This document shows, one piece after another, positions 10,548 through 23,240 of a DNA stretch of 64,000 bases. Within the stretch, counting starts at the first letter, position 1; every line of letters begins with the position of its first letter. The position numbers and the translations under genes were made by a program. The notes beneath the pieces are model-generated. The model searched no databases. It was not told the origin of the DNA and saw only the letters and a list, made by a program, of their open reading frames with translations. Source of the stretch: Plantago major (Eukaryota > Streptophyta > Magnoliopsida > Lamiales > Plantaginaceae); assembly GCA_026545765.1 (NCBI GenBank), contig CM048842.1, forward strand, positions 25,334,667 through 25,398,666. The letters run 5' to 3'.

Positions 10548-12453
10548 CTCTACAATCCACCGACGAGATGCGTTTGCTTACATGAGCAAACTTTTAGGTG
10601 CGGATTCCGTGTCCCTATGATAGAGCTGCTTAGGAAATTCATTGAAGAAATGGCACTTTGTCCGACATAAGTGCTTCCCAATTCTATGGGGGCTCTGATG
10701 TGTTTTGCCGTGGTCCTTGCCTTGAAAGACGAAGTCTTTTCCAGAGCCAAATTCCTCTCGGCCTTCATTATTTCCAAAGTGCCTAGAAGTTTGTTCTATT
10801 TCTTCTCGGCCCGACAAAATTATAAGTTCCTTGATCCCTATGACTCTTCCTATTCATTTCGCTGGTGGCCTCGGTATTTCTACATTAAGCACCTATCGAG
10901 TACTTGGGGTGCCTCAGGTTTTTCAAGAACAAACAGTACAAGTTTGCTCGTCTGAAAGTGGTACCCATTTGGCTTAGTGATTTATGCCAAGTACCTTGAA
11001 GACCGTGGAGGAGTCCGAGCAAGAATATGCGGAGGGTCATGATGAAAGTGGTGAAGCCGAAGTTGAGGAAGGTGAGGAAAGTGAAGAGGATGAGGAGGAT
11101 GAAAATGATGAGGCCGAGCCTGTCGAGCAACCGAGGGCCATTGGTTGTGAAGATGTTGATGCAGAGATGGCCGCGGAGAGAAGGGCGACACTTAGGGTGG
11201 ATGGAGCCGACCCCAAATATTTTTACCCATATGCCATAGCCATTCAACCACAACTTTGGTTGGCGGGTTTTACCGCGGGTCCGGTCTATAGTAATAATAA
11301 GGAAGACCTGTGTAAGTGCCAACCAGTGTTGCTTACTTATCATTGCTTGTCAGTTTTTATATATGATCTAAGGCTTTGCTTCCTTTCTACACAGGATACT
11401 GAATCATGTCGACTGCCACCGTGCTTAACAAGTAGAAGGCCGCCGCAAAGTTCAAGGCCCTGAAAGCCGGCAAGGAACTTGGTCGGCATACTTTGAAGCT
11501 GAAGACTCCTGAGCCGCTAAATGCGGCTAGTCACTTGGAGCCTTAGGATGGTGATGCCGAGGCATCTGGGGCGAAGAAAGTAAGTATATCTCTTCGGACT
11601 TCAATGGTTCTCATAGCCGGTTTTATTTGCTAATAGTCTTGTGATCTATTGTAGGGGACCGGGAAGAAGCTCATGGCCTACGCTAGCACGGCCGCAGAGA
11701 AGGCCAAGAAAAGGGACCGGGAGTCCCGAAAAGATAAGAGCAAAGCGGCAAAGAAAATCCTCCCAACTACCAACTTCACAATTCAGGAGTTTGCTCCTGA
11801 GAAGTTGAAGGAATTTAACCAAGAAGACTTGGCAGTTACTCTGAAACTGCTGGCCGACACGGTAAAGGCGACGTCCTTCTTTTGTATTTATAACATGCCA
11901 AGTTTATCTTCTCGGATTCTTATGTTCGCATGTTTGTAGATGTCGAACCATGTCGAGGCTCTTACCAACTTGAAGCCTGGTGGGGATAACTCGGCTATTC
12001 AAGCTGAGTTGGAAATGACGGAGGCGACTCGGCTTGCTGCAGATCGTAGCATGATCAACTGCGATTGGAGGCCGAGGAACTCTGTCCTCAGGCGGAGAAA
12101 GAGATTACCTTGTCCCGGGCTTTGTTGGTCTCACGTGAAAAGGTGAAAACCTTTTTGGCCGAGAAGCTGAAGCTGACAAGAGTCGTGGCTGTTAGGGAGT
12201 TTACGGAGTCGGGATCTTTCCACTCCAAAATTCAGGAGGAGGCAGGGGTGTTCAGGGCCGAGGGGTTTGAAGCCTGCATTGGTCAACTCAAGAAAGCGGA
12301 GTTGCTAGATGTGGGTGTAACATCCGAGCATCCAGACTTGGACATGATGATGGATAGTGAAGGGCTGTATTATGTCGATCCCGAGGAAAAACCCATCCCC
12401 GAGTTGCCGACCGAGAAATGGTGGTACGATACCTGCGGTCCGCCCTAGGAAGG
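10548..12453 (+). pseudogene. Antisense extra gene of the Tat element, with introns (first part)
   Basis: Plus-strand coding sequence lying opposite to the Tat pol. Such extra ORFs between pol and 3' LTR, sometimes antisense, are known in the Tat lineage. Seen: an N-terminal part with aromatic-rich text near 10780-10960; a strongly acidic stretch (about 10984-11170, many E and D); a lysine-rich part (11655-11760); and a helical, charged C-terminal part (12065-12448). Three intron-like gaps with GT...AG ends lie at 11312-11394, 11580-11654 and 11862-11939 (75-83 bp). Their orientation fits plus-strand transcription. The gene is broken in several places. No function is assigned. Confidence 0.6.
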
Positions 12454-13848
12454 TGTTAGGAATATCTGTTAGTATTTTGATCATTCATCACATGTTCTTA
12501 TCTTTGCCAGAAAGGTGATTAAGTACTCTTAGTTCACTTGAACATTGTAAAAGAGGAAATCACTGAGTATGATTAGTCTAGTAAATCTTGTTTTAGGATT
12601 ATACGTCTCTGAATGTAATTTTTATTTCCAAGAAGACCATGAAGATCAATCCTAGCAATGGAGCTTTTCTGAAGATTACAAGACCGGAGATTGCACAAGA
12701 TTTATGAAGACACCAAGATTTAGTCTCACTCGGAAAGACTATGTCCTTAATCCTTTCTTAAGTACATTTAGTTACTTTTGAAACATGATTCTGGATCATA
12801 TGACATCATGAGTATGGAGCATGCAAGCCATCAGAAAGGCTAATGTATCCGTTGATGACTACAGGACAAGAAATAGTACATATGCATTAATTGCATCAGC
12901 AGAAAAGCCGCTAAAGCACAGTCCTCTCTGAGATATGAGACAAGGACTTCTGAGTACTCATTTCAAGATAAGTATAGATTGAATTTGAATTGTGTCTAAT
13001 GGATAACATCCCAACGACTCTCTAATTCATCTATAAATATCACACACTTAGATGCTGAGAAATACGACCGAAGAACGATCTAACTTGCAAACTTACAATC
13101 TAGCAAAGTATTCTCTCAAGCACTCTACTACCCTTTCTGAAAGCTTTCTGTTGCTTGAAGAATCACTAGTAGTTCTAAGTTGTCCTGAACCTTAACAAGA
13201 GATTGTTATTCGTGAAAGAGTTGAACTATCAGATAACCTTTCTGAAGCTCATTCTCCAGAACGGACATCAATTACTTGGGTCAGTAAAGAGCAGATTGCC
13301 ATACACTGAACAAGTGTATTAAGTTGTCTTGTTCTATTAGGCTCTCTGAAAACATAACTGAAAAGTTATACGAGAAGCCTCTCTGACAAACCTTATAACC
13401 AACACCATCAAGGCGTGGAGTAGAGGAAGTACTTGATTTGGGAAATCAGGGAATAACTCCAAGGTTATCTGAGTAGAGGAAGTACTTAGCTCTAGAAGCT
13501 GGGGAATAACTCAGGGGGAACATTTGGTTGGGAGCCATTTGTTTAGGAATCTTAGAATAGGATTATTGTAAGGTGAACTCAATTATCTGTTCTAGTGTAT
13601 TCTAGGTCTCAGAAAGACCGAAGTGGATTAGTTGGAGGATTACGCCACCTCCAGATACCACTATACTTGCTGTGTTATTTACCTTTCTGTATTTATCTTT
13701 CATCAAAGCACACACACAAACTTTTTGTTTCTACACTTACCTATCTTAAAGTCTTCCGCGCTCTGAATTTAAGTATCGACAAAAGTTTTAATAGACTATT
13801 AACCCCCCCCCCCTCTAGTCTTTTACTTTGCCGTTATCTGGACCAACA
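12454..13848 (+). repeat. 5' LTR of the SIRE-type element
   Basis: 1,395 bp with ends TGTTAGG and CCAACA. A TATA box (TATAAATA) is at 13032-13039 and a C-rich tract near 13803-13813. It is rich in CTTTCTGA/TCAGAAAG words, like the rest of the element. Confidence 0.93.
13032..13039 (+). promoter_or_regulatory. TATA box of the SIRE-type 5' LTR
   Basis: TATAAATA, also present in the 3' LTR at 26915-26922. It is about 580 bp into the LTR, a plausible U3/R core promoter. Confidence 0.6.
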
Positions 13849-13850
13849 AG

Positions 13851-13862
13851 TGGTATCAGAGC
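13851..13862 (+). other. Primer binding site of the SIRE-type element
   Basis: TGGTATCAGAGC, two bases after the LTR. This is the standard initiator-methionine tRNA site of plant copia elements. Confidence 0.92.
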
Positions 13863-13965
13863 GGGAGGTTCCCAAGCCTTCTGCACTGAACCTAGATCCC
13901 CAGATAGGTGAAGAAACTTTGTCCCTTTCTGAGGACTATATAATTTGTGTGTTAAGTGTGCAGGA

Positions 13966-16385
13966 ATGTCTCGAGTGCCCTGCTCAAGCCGTAAAACTAC
14001 GAGAAATGGAAGAACATCATGATGCTCCATCTGGAGGCCATTAGTGATGAGATGATCTATGTCATCAATGAAGGGCCTATCAAAATCAGACAACTCAAAC
14101 ATGTTACTGAGGTGTCTGATGGAAGAAAAGCCTCAGACAAGGAAGTTGAAAGCGATGATGCGACTGCTAGTGATAGTAGTCGTGTTGCTCGTGGAAGCAT
14201 TATGTAGGAAGACAAGCCGAGAGAGCTCTGGACATCTGAAGATGCCAAGAGACACAGATTGGATGGTCAAGCTCGTAATATAATCATCAGATCGACACCT
14301 AACAGTGTAAACTGTGGGGTGCTAAAACGGCGAAAGTTGCCTGGCAATTGATTGAAGAAATCTGTGCCGGAACTGAGAAAACCAAAGAATACAAGTTCGA
14401 AGTTCTTAAATTGAAGCTCCAAAACTTCAAGCAAGGTCCCACTGAAACTCTGGAAGAACTTGATTTCAGGTTTACTACTCATATGAGTGATATGGCTGCA
14501 CTTGGTGAAAGCAACAAATACTCCCAGCCAGAAAAGATTAAGACTATTATCAGAAGTCTCAATCACAACTGGGAGCACACTAAATTCTTTTATTTCCATC
14601 AAGGAATGCCAAATATTACTCTAGTAGAGCTCTTCTCTCATCTTGCTACTGTAGATTATGAGACAACTCAGAGAGAACAAATAGCTGAGAAGTTGCAAAG
14701 TGTTGCTCTAGTCTCTCAAGGTACTTCTGAAAAGAAAGATACCAAAGACGCATCTGAAGAAAATGCTCTTGCAGTAAGACACATGAATAAATTTGTGAGT
14801 CAAGAGATTGAGAGAAGAAAAGCTAAAGAAAAGCTGAAAAAGCATCTTGGCCCAAACTATCATCAGTACAAGAACATTCAACTAAACAACTCTCTGAAGA
14901 CCCCCATTCAGAAAGGTGTTAGTACTGAATCAACAGAGATAGGAAATGATATCTGCTTCTATTGTCAAAAGCCTAGTCACTTTAAGAGAGATTGCCCTAC
15001 TTTAAACAAGCTCAAGACAGGTGACAAGAAGGACAGAAGAAATTATAAAAGAAATCAAAGGGCCTTACTGACTGAAGAAAGGAAGAAGATTCAAATCCAA
15101 CTTGATGCTCTAGATATTGAGACAGATTTTGAAGATGGAGATTCAGATAACTCAAACCTACCATCACCAGAATTGTGTGGAATCACCCACGACGTAATCG
15201 ACTTCGGCCTTAAGAAGAATGAAATGTGTGGAGTTGCTGAGATTGCTGGTCCAGACATCTCCAACATTGAAATGTGTTTTATGGCTGATGAGGTAACAAA
15301 CATTTCAAAATTTCTGTACTATGAGAGTGATGATGGAATTGAGGATCTGGAGTTAATCAGGAATGAATTGGATCGTTATGAGAAAAGAATTTCTGGAAGC
15401 ACAATCCAAAACCAGAATTCTAGAGGAAAGCAAAGAAACTCTTGAAAAAGAGGTTTCTGAGCTAACCAGGGTATCTGAGAACAAGAGCGCTGAAATAGCC
15501 CTTCTGAAAAATCAGATATCTGAAAATGAAAATTTTCACAAACTAGCCTTGGATGAACTTAATAAGAAAATGATGAAGCTGCTTTCTGAGAATGAGGAAC
15601 TTCGAAATAAAGAGCTATCCTTCCAATCTTATGCAAAGGCTAGTGACACTCTCACTGAGGTTCAATCATATCTTAGAGATCCCTCTGAGAAAGGTGGACT
15701 TGGACTTGATGAACAATCGAGTAATTCATCTCCTCTGAAGAAGAATGATGAAAGGTTGACCTTTGTAAAAAGTCAACAGAATGGTTCTTCAACCACCTAT
15801 AGCATTGGTCAGAAAGCTAAGGTAGTTGACAAAGGAAAAGGAGTAGCAACCCAACCTTTGAAAGAACAACAAGTTCACAAGAAACTTGTGGATGAAGCTT
15901 CTGAAAAGATATACAACCCTCAGACATGTAGCCATCCACATTGCTATATTACTAGGAAAGGAAGAATTGTTGGAATAGGCAAATTCTCTACTGTACCATT
16001 TTACGAAAATAAAGACGGTGCAGAAACTAGTAAGGCTTCTGAAGACCGCATTCAGAAAGCCAAAGGTGTTCGAAATGGCATTGGCTATCGTGCTATTGGA
16101 AAAGTCCTTTTACAACAATATAAGGAAGGACAAGAACAATGGCGCAAGGCTGATATTGCACGTAGCAATAAACAGAAGTGGAAGAAATCTCAAACCACTG
16201 AAAAACTGAATGCCAAAGCTAGAAGGAACCTGGCCAGAAAGGCTAAGTTTGCTGAAAAGCAATCCCAGAAACACAGGGTCCAGAAAGCACCAAAAGGAAC
16301 ACCTAGAAACACTCCAAGAAGGAAGATTGCGATCAAAATTACTAATTTCATTGCATCTTCTTCTGTTCAAGTTAGACAAAACTAA
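13966..16385 (+). pseudogene. gag of the SIRE-type element
   Basis: Starts at the ATG at 13966, after a leader that follows the primer site. Blocks: copia-type gag core (about 14348-14720, with TLEELDFRFTTHMSDM); zinc knuckle C-X2-C-X4-H-X4-C at 14953-14994 (CFYCQKPSHFKRDC); an acidic stretch; a long coiled-coil-like block (about 15400-15620); and a basic lysine-rich end (16100-16385). Long gags with a coiled coil are usual in the SIRE lineage. It is broken in a few places. Longest open stretches: 14348-15445 and 15363-16385. Confidence 0.85.
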
Positions 16386-16486
16386 ACTCCCAAGAAATTC
16401 ACTAAAATGTGGATTCCTACTGGAAGAATGTTTAGTCTAAATGGTTCTATCTCTGAAGCAAGAACCTAACTCCTGTTTCCTGTTTT

Positions 16487-19400
16487 GTGCAGAACGCCTC
16501 TTGGACTAAGGCTCAATGGCTATTTGATAGTGGATGCGGAAAGCACATGACAGGAGACAAAGCAAATCTAGTCAACTACAAAGCTTGCAACAATGGACCA
16601 GACATCAGATTTGCTGGAGGAGACTTAAATCCCTCTCTGGGATTTGGCAACGTCAAATTGGGATCTTTAACAATTACTGACGTATTACATGTTAAGGGTT
16701 TGAAATACAATCTATTTAGCATGAGCCAGTTTACAGACAAGGGATTTACTGTGAAATTCAAAGCAAAATATTGCAAACTTATAGACGATGAGTCAAAGCA
16801 GACAGTCTTGGTTGCTCGGCGGAAAGGTAGTCTTTATGTTGCCGATTAGGCATCTGCCACAACTGAAGAATGTCACATGGTGAGTCAATCTGGTCACATA
16901 GAAGAGCACTGGTTATGGCACAAAAGAATGAGTCACTTGAACTTCAAAACTCTGAACAAACTTTCAGAAAGGATGGTATCTGTTCTGCCTGTCAGATGGG
17001 GAAACAATCTAAGATATCCTTCAAGTCCAAAATCAGACACTCTAGTGTTAGACCACTGCAACTATTACACATGGATCTTTTTGAATCATCTGTAACTAGT
17101 TATGCAGGAAAGAAGTACGGTCTGGTTGTTGTAGATGACTTCTCAAGATTCACTTGGGTTGTCTTTCCAAGCACAATCGATGCTAGGTGGAGATACCAAA
17201 CTTGCTAAATATGCTTGAAGTCATGAAAATGACAAGATATCGCAATCGTAATGCACCATGGTATTGAATTTGTCAACCAAGACATAAAGGAGTTTTGTAC
17301 CAAAGAAAGGTATACAACATCAACTTTCCTCTCAGAAGAACACCACAACAAAATGGTGTTGCGAAAGGAAAAATAGAACCCTTAAAGAAGCGATAAGGAA
17401 AATGCTGGTTGACCTTTGAAATAAGTGAAGTTTATTGGGTTGAAACACAAAGATGCTACACTCGTAATGTATGTTTGATAAACAAACATCATGACAAGAC
17501 CCCTTATGAGCTCTTGGTTGGTAGACCCCCTAATATTAAACATCTGAAAGTGTTTGGCTGTAGATGTTTTGTTCTTAACAATGGAAAAGAGTATCTAAGA
17601 ACATTTCAACCAAAGGCAGATGAAGGAGTGTTTCTTGGTTATTCTATGAATAGCAAAGCTTACCGAGTTTACAACAAAAGAACAAAGAAGATTGAAGAAT
17701 CAGTTCATGTTGTATTCTATGAAGAAAGCAAGAAATCACCCCTTGATGATGAACTCTCAGAAAGGTTCAAGGAACTAATGTTAAAGGATTCTGAAGAAGA
17801 ACCCTCAGAAAGGAAAAACATCATTATGGAAAGAGAGGATGACTCTGACGAAGAAAAGCATGAAATGCCTAGTAACAACCAGATGACTCTCAGACATGAT
17901 GAAGAATTTCCTATGAGAATTCCTGAAATGGAAACTGAAGATGTTCATCAGAGAGCTAATTCTGGAAATGACCTCTCTGACAGGCATGTCCCAGAAAGCC
18001 CTCACACTGAGCAAGTGTCAGACATTCAACGCCCTTCTGTGGTACAAAATGTCATAGATACTGAAGAAGTATCAAGTCATAATCATAGTGATTCACATTC
18101 AGATCACATAGATGTTGACCCTACTAGCTCCAAATCCATGATGAGATGGATCAAGGATCATCCTGCAAAGGATGTGATTGGACCAATCAATCAAGGTGTT
18201 AGGACTAGGAGAGCAATAGCCAGAAATGCTAATTCTCTCTTTGGATGTTTCATCTCAAACATTGAACCTAAAACTATTGAAGAAGCATTAAGAGACCAAG
18301 ACTGGATCTCTGCAATGCAAGAAGAGTTGGATCAGTTTGAAAGAAACAAAGTCTGGAAACTAGTTCCATTTGTAGAAGGAATATCTGTGATTGGAACCAA
18401 GTGGGTTTTCAGAAACAAGATGAATGAATCTGGTGAAATAACCAGAAACAAAGCAAGATTGGTTGCCAAGGGATTCACCCAGACTGAAGGTTTAGATTTT
18501 GATGTGTCATATGAACCAGTTGCCAGATTGGATGCAATAAGACTCTTTCTGGCCTTTGCAGCTCATAAAGACTTTACAGTTTATCAGATGGATGTCAAAA
18601 GTGCATTCTTGAATGGTGAACTTGCTGAGGAAGTCTATGTTGAACAACCACCTGGTTTTGAAGTTTCCTCAGAAAGTAGAATGGTCTATAAACTACAGAA
18701 AACTCTATATGGACTGAAACAGGCTCCAAGAGCATGGTATGACACTTTGGCCAAATACCTTCTGGAAAGTGGTTTCAAGAAAGGTGAAATTGATAAAACT
18801 TTATTTACCTTAAATCATGATGGGAAACTGCTCTTAGTTCAAGTATATGTTGATGACATTATATTTGGATCTAAGGACAAGCAGCTTTGTGATGACTTTG
18901 CAAATCTCATGAAAAATAAGTTTGAGATGAGCATGATGGGAGAATTGAACTATTTCCTAGGATTGCAAGTCAAGCAACTCAATGATGGAATATTCATTAG
19001 TCAGACAAAGTATGCAAAAGACATGCTCACAAAGTTCAATCTTAAGCCCTCTGAAAAGAATGCTAAGATACTTATGAGCATAGGAACCAAAATGACCTAT
19101 ACTGAATCAGATAAGAGTGTTAAAGAACACAAGTATAGGAAATTAATAGGTTCACTACTTTACCTTACTGCAAGCAGACCTGATATTCAATATGCAGTAG
19201 GAGTGTGTGCTAGATTTCAAACAAATCCAATGCAATCACACTACAACATTGCTATGAACGTATTAAGATATGTGAAAGGTACAGTAAATGTAGGTTTGTG
19301 GTATCCTAAAGAAGGTGGATTGAGTTTGGCTGGTTACTCAGATGCTGACTATGCTGGATCAATGCTTGATAGGAAAAGTACCTCAGGAACTTGTCAGTTT

Positions 19401-19760
19401 CTGGGAACAAGACTTATCTCATGGTTTAGCAAGAAGCAAAACTGAATTGTAACTTCTACCATAGAGGCTGAATATATTGCTTCTGGTTGTTGTGCAACAC
19501 AAATTCTGTGGATTCAACAACAACTCAGAGACTATGGACTCAATGAAGAGAAAACTCCTATTTTCTGTGACAACACAAGTGCTATTGCAATCACACAGAA
19601 TCCCAAGTTCCATGCCAGAACAAAGCACATTGATGTTAGACACCACTTCATCAGAGACCATGTTGAAAAAGGCAATATAGAGATACTCAAGATTGGCACA
19701 GAAGACCAACTTGCAGATATCTTCACCAAGCCCCTACAAGAAAGCCGGTTCTTGACCTGA
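16487..19760 (+). pseudogene. pol of the SIRE-type element (PR-IN-RT-RNase H)
   Basis: Copia domain order. Protease with DSG at 16526-16534 (WLFDSGCGKHMTG). GAG-pre-integrase HLNFKTLN near 16930. Integrase core (LHMDLFE...VVVDDFSRFTW) at about 17060-17160 and its C-terminal [20 protein letters not shown] near 17580-17640. RT from about 18290 with YVDD at 18846-18857. RNase H to the stop at 19758-19760 (EAEYIA, ADIFTKPL). The RT part is open from 17409 to 19445. It is broken in several places overall. In SIRE elements the extra gene after pol is known to be reached by stop read-through or separate translation; I cannot tell which here. Confidence 0.9.
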
Positions 19761-20734
19761 AGACATAATCTTGGGTTGATGGAGTTGCCTAAGGACTGAA
19801 AAATGTCCTGAATCTCTAAAGTCTAAGTAATCAAGGTAGAAAAGAAGTAGGCCTCTGAGAAAATGCTCTCAGAAAGCCAAGTTGTTAAGAAGTGATGAAA
19901 AGGTTTCTGAGTAGCAACACTCAGAAAGGCAAAACATTTCTGGAACGGGTATCCAGAAAGGCAAAGGTTGGTACACACTCAATGAATAAATAAAACTAGA
20001 ACTTACTTACTAAGAGTGGGTCAAATACATTCAAACAACTGAAGTTTCTGATTCTTGAATTCAGGAAACTATTTAGTCATAAAGAGAAAAGACACACAAA
20101 GCCCTAAAGGTATATGTTCTGAAAGTCAAACATGTCCAATGTCTTGTATTTTTACCATTTTCATGATAAACAATATCTATAGATAAGGACTTGACATTCA
20201 GAATGATAAGCTCAAACGATTAAGTGTTCCTACTCTTTACTAAGTGACACAATGAATGTAGCATATTAAAAATCCATCAAGTCGGCACATTACCATTTGT
20301 TGATTGATATCACTACAAGATATTCAATATAAGCCCTTGATGTATAAACGTTTGATCTCAACGGCTGAGATTAAAACAAAGCAACTAATGTATGTTTAGA
20401 AATTCAGACGTGGCCCACTAAGCATTTAATGAAGTACAAAGGTCGTACCACGCCTATGCAGATACAAAGACACGCATTCATATTCAGCTATATGTATGTT
20501 GTATCTATGTACGTTTTGTCTGCTATATATATATAGGAATTGGGCAAAAGACAAACACTTTTACCAAATCCAAAATTTCATACTTGCATCAAAATAGCAA
20601 AATCTCTCAAGATTTCTGCAAAACTTCTTCTGCAACTCAACTTCTTGTGCTTAGTCTTCTGAAAAGATAGACTAATCTCGATTATTCTTGCAAAACTCAT
20701 CTGTAAACACTCACTCAAAGACTCTATATAAGAG
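19761..20734 (+). other. Spacer between pol and the extra coding region of the SIRE-type element
   Basis: About 970 bp without a long gene. It is rich in CTCAGAAAG words (19869, 19910, 19950). A TATA-like run (TATATATATATAGG) occurs near 20524-20537, about 210 bases before the ATG at 20735, and could be an internal promoter. That is inference. Confidence 0.45.
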
Positions 20735-21733
20735 ATGGCACCAAAGAAGATGACCACCAAGAACCCTAAGGCCGCATCTTCTGCTCCTGCTGAAAAGCAA
20801 GGAGGAAAAGAACTCAAGGTGTTGAATAAACGCCTTCTAGGAGAGTTTACCCCTTCTGACTGGAATCCAAGTCACAAGATGAATTGGGGAGCTTTTCTTG
20901 TGAAGAAATATGTTTCTGCAGTCATTTCTTCAAAAGCAGATAGAAAGCTGATATTGGGAATGTTGAAAAGTTCCCATATCTACAAGTTTCTGTGTGCTGC
21001 ACCCAGTGGACTTTCCACACTGGATGTGTTGGAGTTCTACAACAACTCCAAGATCTTCACAAAAGTTGTAAATGATGTAGAAGAGAAGTACATGCAGACT
21101 GAAGTTCAAGGACAAGAAATTGTCCTAGACTGCAAGACTTTCTGCAACTTATTCCGATTGAAAAATCGACGAACAATCGACGACATCAACATCAGGGATG
21201 CCTCCATGATTCAAAGTGTTAAGGAGCTATTTGAGGCAATTCAGATTGAAAATGCAAAGGGTTGCCCAGCAAACTTTGTTCTGAAAGCCATTAGAACCAG
21301 TCATCTCCAGAAACACTGGAGTACTTTGGCTCTCATTCTGGTCCGTTGCTTTGATGGCAACAAAGGTGGAGTAGACCAGATAAGCATGGAGAGATGGATG
21401 ATGATGCATCTTCTGAATAAGAAGCATGAAGGGCAGGAAACCCAATTCAATTGGGGGAAGTACGCCTTCAACAAATTTCTTGGGCACATTGAGGAATTTG
21501 AGCCTAAAATCATCAATGGCCTTGCTGAGACAAAGGCCAATATGCATTTTGGTCTCAGAATCTGCTACATTCTGGAAACAGTGGGAATAACTCTTAGAAA
21601 GAGACAAGAAATCCCAGTCACCAACTCTCTTTTCAGACATGCCTTTGAAGAAAAGGAGAGAATTGCTGCTGAGAAAGCTCAGAAAGAGGCAGAAGAGCTT
21701 GAAGTCGCCAAGAAGGTGAAGAGGTCTGAGTAA
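20735..21733 (+). pseudogene. Extra ORF after pol, SIRE-type element
   Basis: Open for 332 codons from an ATG at 20735. It begins with a lysine- and alanine-rich tail (MAPKKMTTKNPKAASSAP). A compact globular-looking middle follows (PSDWNPSHKMNWGAFLVKKY, LKSSHIYKFLCAAPSGL, TFCNLFRLKNRR), and the end is a charged helix (KERIAAEKAQKEAEELE). It stands where SIRE elements carry an env-like or other extra gene, but I see no signal peptide or membrane span. It looks more like the plant-transposon accessory proteins found in other plant elements. Function unknown; treated as part of the fossil element. Confidence 0.55.
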
Positions 21734-23240
21734 GCTCTGCTCAACCTCCAGGTTACCAGCGAAAGAGGACTCAAAGCAAGAAAGCCTCTAAGTCCCAAAG
21801 TGTACAAAAAGCACAACCTTCTGGAGACAAGATCTCAGAAGATGTTGTTCGGCCAGAAAGGCAACATCAGAAAGCCCCAAGAATTATGAGACAGGCTGCT
21901 CCAGAAATCTCCAGAGATGATAGAAATATCATAGATGGGTCAGCTCCCAATCTGGACAGTGACTCTGATGATGATGTAGTACTTACACAAGTATTCAAAA
22001 AGTCCAGGATTGAGACCAATGGAGGAGCATCAAGCTCAGCCCCTCAGAAAGAAAGGAGCCCCTCTGTCCAGCAGGAAGAAGAAGGCCTGGATGAGGAAGA
22101 TAGAGTGATGGAAGATGTTGACATTGCTTCCACATTCACAATGCCAGCACTTAATGTGGCTGAAGAAAACCCTGTTCTTGAACAGGTTCCTCAACCTTCT
22201 GAGAGAGCTCAACTCTCAGAAAGGGATCAAACTGAGATAGAGACGCAGAAAGATATTATAGAGGAGACCAACAATGAGCAAAGAGAGGCTGTGGAAACTC
22301 CACTAGTCCAAGAGACCCAAACTCAGCCTGGCTCTATTCAGGTAACAGAAGAAGTTTGTATCTAACTTGTCAACATTAAAATGTTAACTTGTTACTCATA
22401 AGCTTCATTTGTTACAGGCCAATTTGGAGACACAATTTCAGGGGGAAGAAAACTTGTCCACTCCCTTGAATCAAGAAGAGGTTACTCCAACCTCAGAACA
22501 TCAAGAAGAGCCTGTTCCACAGGTAGTAAAGTTATCTCTGCACAAGAAATAACAAACTTAAATGTGCTCTAATCTTATGTTCTGATATTCTTAAATGTTT
22601 CTTATTAGGCTACAACTGAGAAAGTAGTGGAGGTGGAACCAACACCCCAACACCAAGAGTTTCCAGAGGCTAAAAAGCACTCTGAGGAAGTAGTTACTGA
22701 GCCTTCTGTTGAGAAGGTAAGTATCAGTAAACTTTCCTTAAGAAAATTTTGGTAAAATTCACTACTTAATCAATATGTTTGTTCTATCTTACAGGCTCAA
22801 TCAGAAGAACACTTGGACGGAGAGAATGTGATCTCATCTCCTCCAAGAGAAACTAAAACTACTGAACAAGCAGTATCTGAAGAAAAGGTTCCAGAAACCC
22901 CCAAGGTTTCTGAGAAAGATGCCACTGAGCTTCCTCACTTGGAAGTAAGCGAAGTCTCAGAAAGCATTTTTCCACTTATCTTTTCTGATAACAAGTTTCT
23001 AAACATATTTGATTCTATTTCTCAGGTTCAATCAGAAAGAAAGGATGATGCTGAGGATCAGACTTCTCCTCACATTAAGGTATCTGAGGCCTCTGTGCCC
23101 AAACAAGGTCCAAGCAAATGAGCCTAGTGTTTCTACACAGGTATTCTCAAAAAGCTTACTTTTGCACACAGATACTAACACAAGTAGTTTGAACAAAACT
23201 AACTTGATCCCTTTCTTTCAGGCTCAAAGTCTAGTGCCAC
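21734..23240 (+). pseudogene. Intron-bearing acidic repeat region, SIRE-type element
   Basis: Continues from the extra ORF and is rich in Q, E, S, P and T (open from 21886 to 22365). From 22342 onward five short intervals look like introns, with GT...AG ends and pyrimidine-rich 3' ends: 22342-22417, 22523-22608, 22717-22794, 22945-23025 and 23141-23221 (76-86 bp). The blocks between the first four gaps are 105, 108 and 150 bases, all multiples of three. Several blocks open with a related AQSE/VQSE start. This looks like amplification of a small exon. Whether it is spliced is not shown by the sequence alone. Confidence 0.5.

Noticed and set aside
10885-11343. A 152-codon minus-strand frame in the Tat 3' region
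   Set aside because: It is a shadow of the acidic plus-strand coding sequence. The E/D-rich run reads as leucine- and histidine-rich text on the other strand, and the splice signals favour the plus strand.
13803-13813. C tracts in the SIRE LTRs (also 27720-27732) as telomere-like or quadruplex repeats
   Set aside because: They are plain C runs of variable length near the LTR ends, with no repeat unit. They are more likely slippage products.
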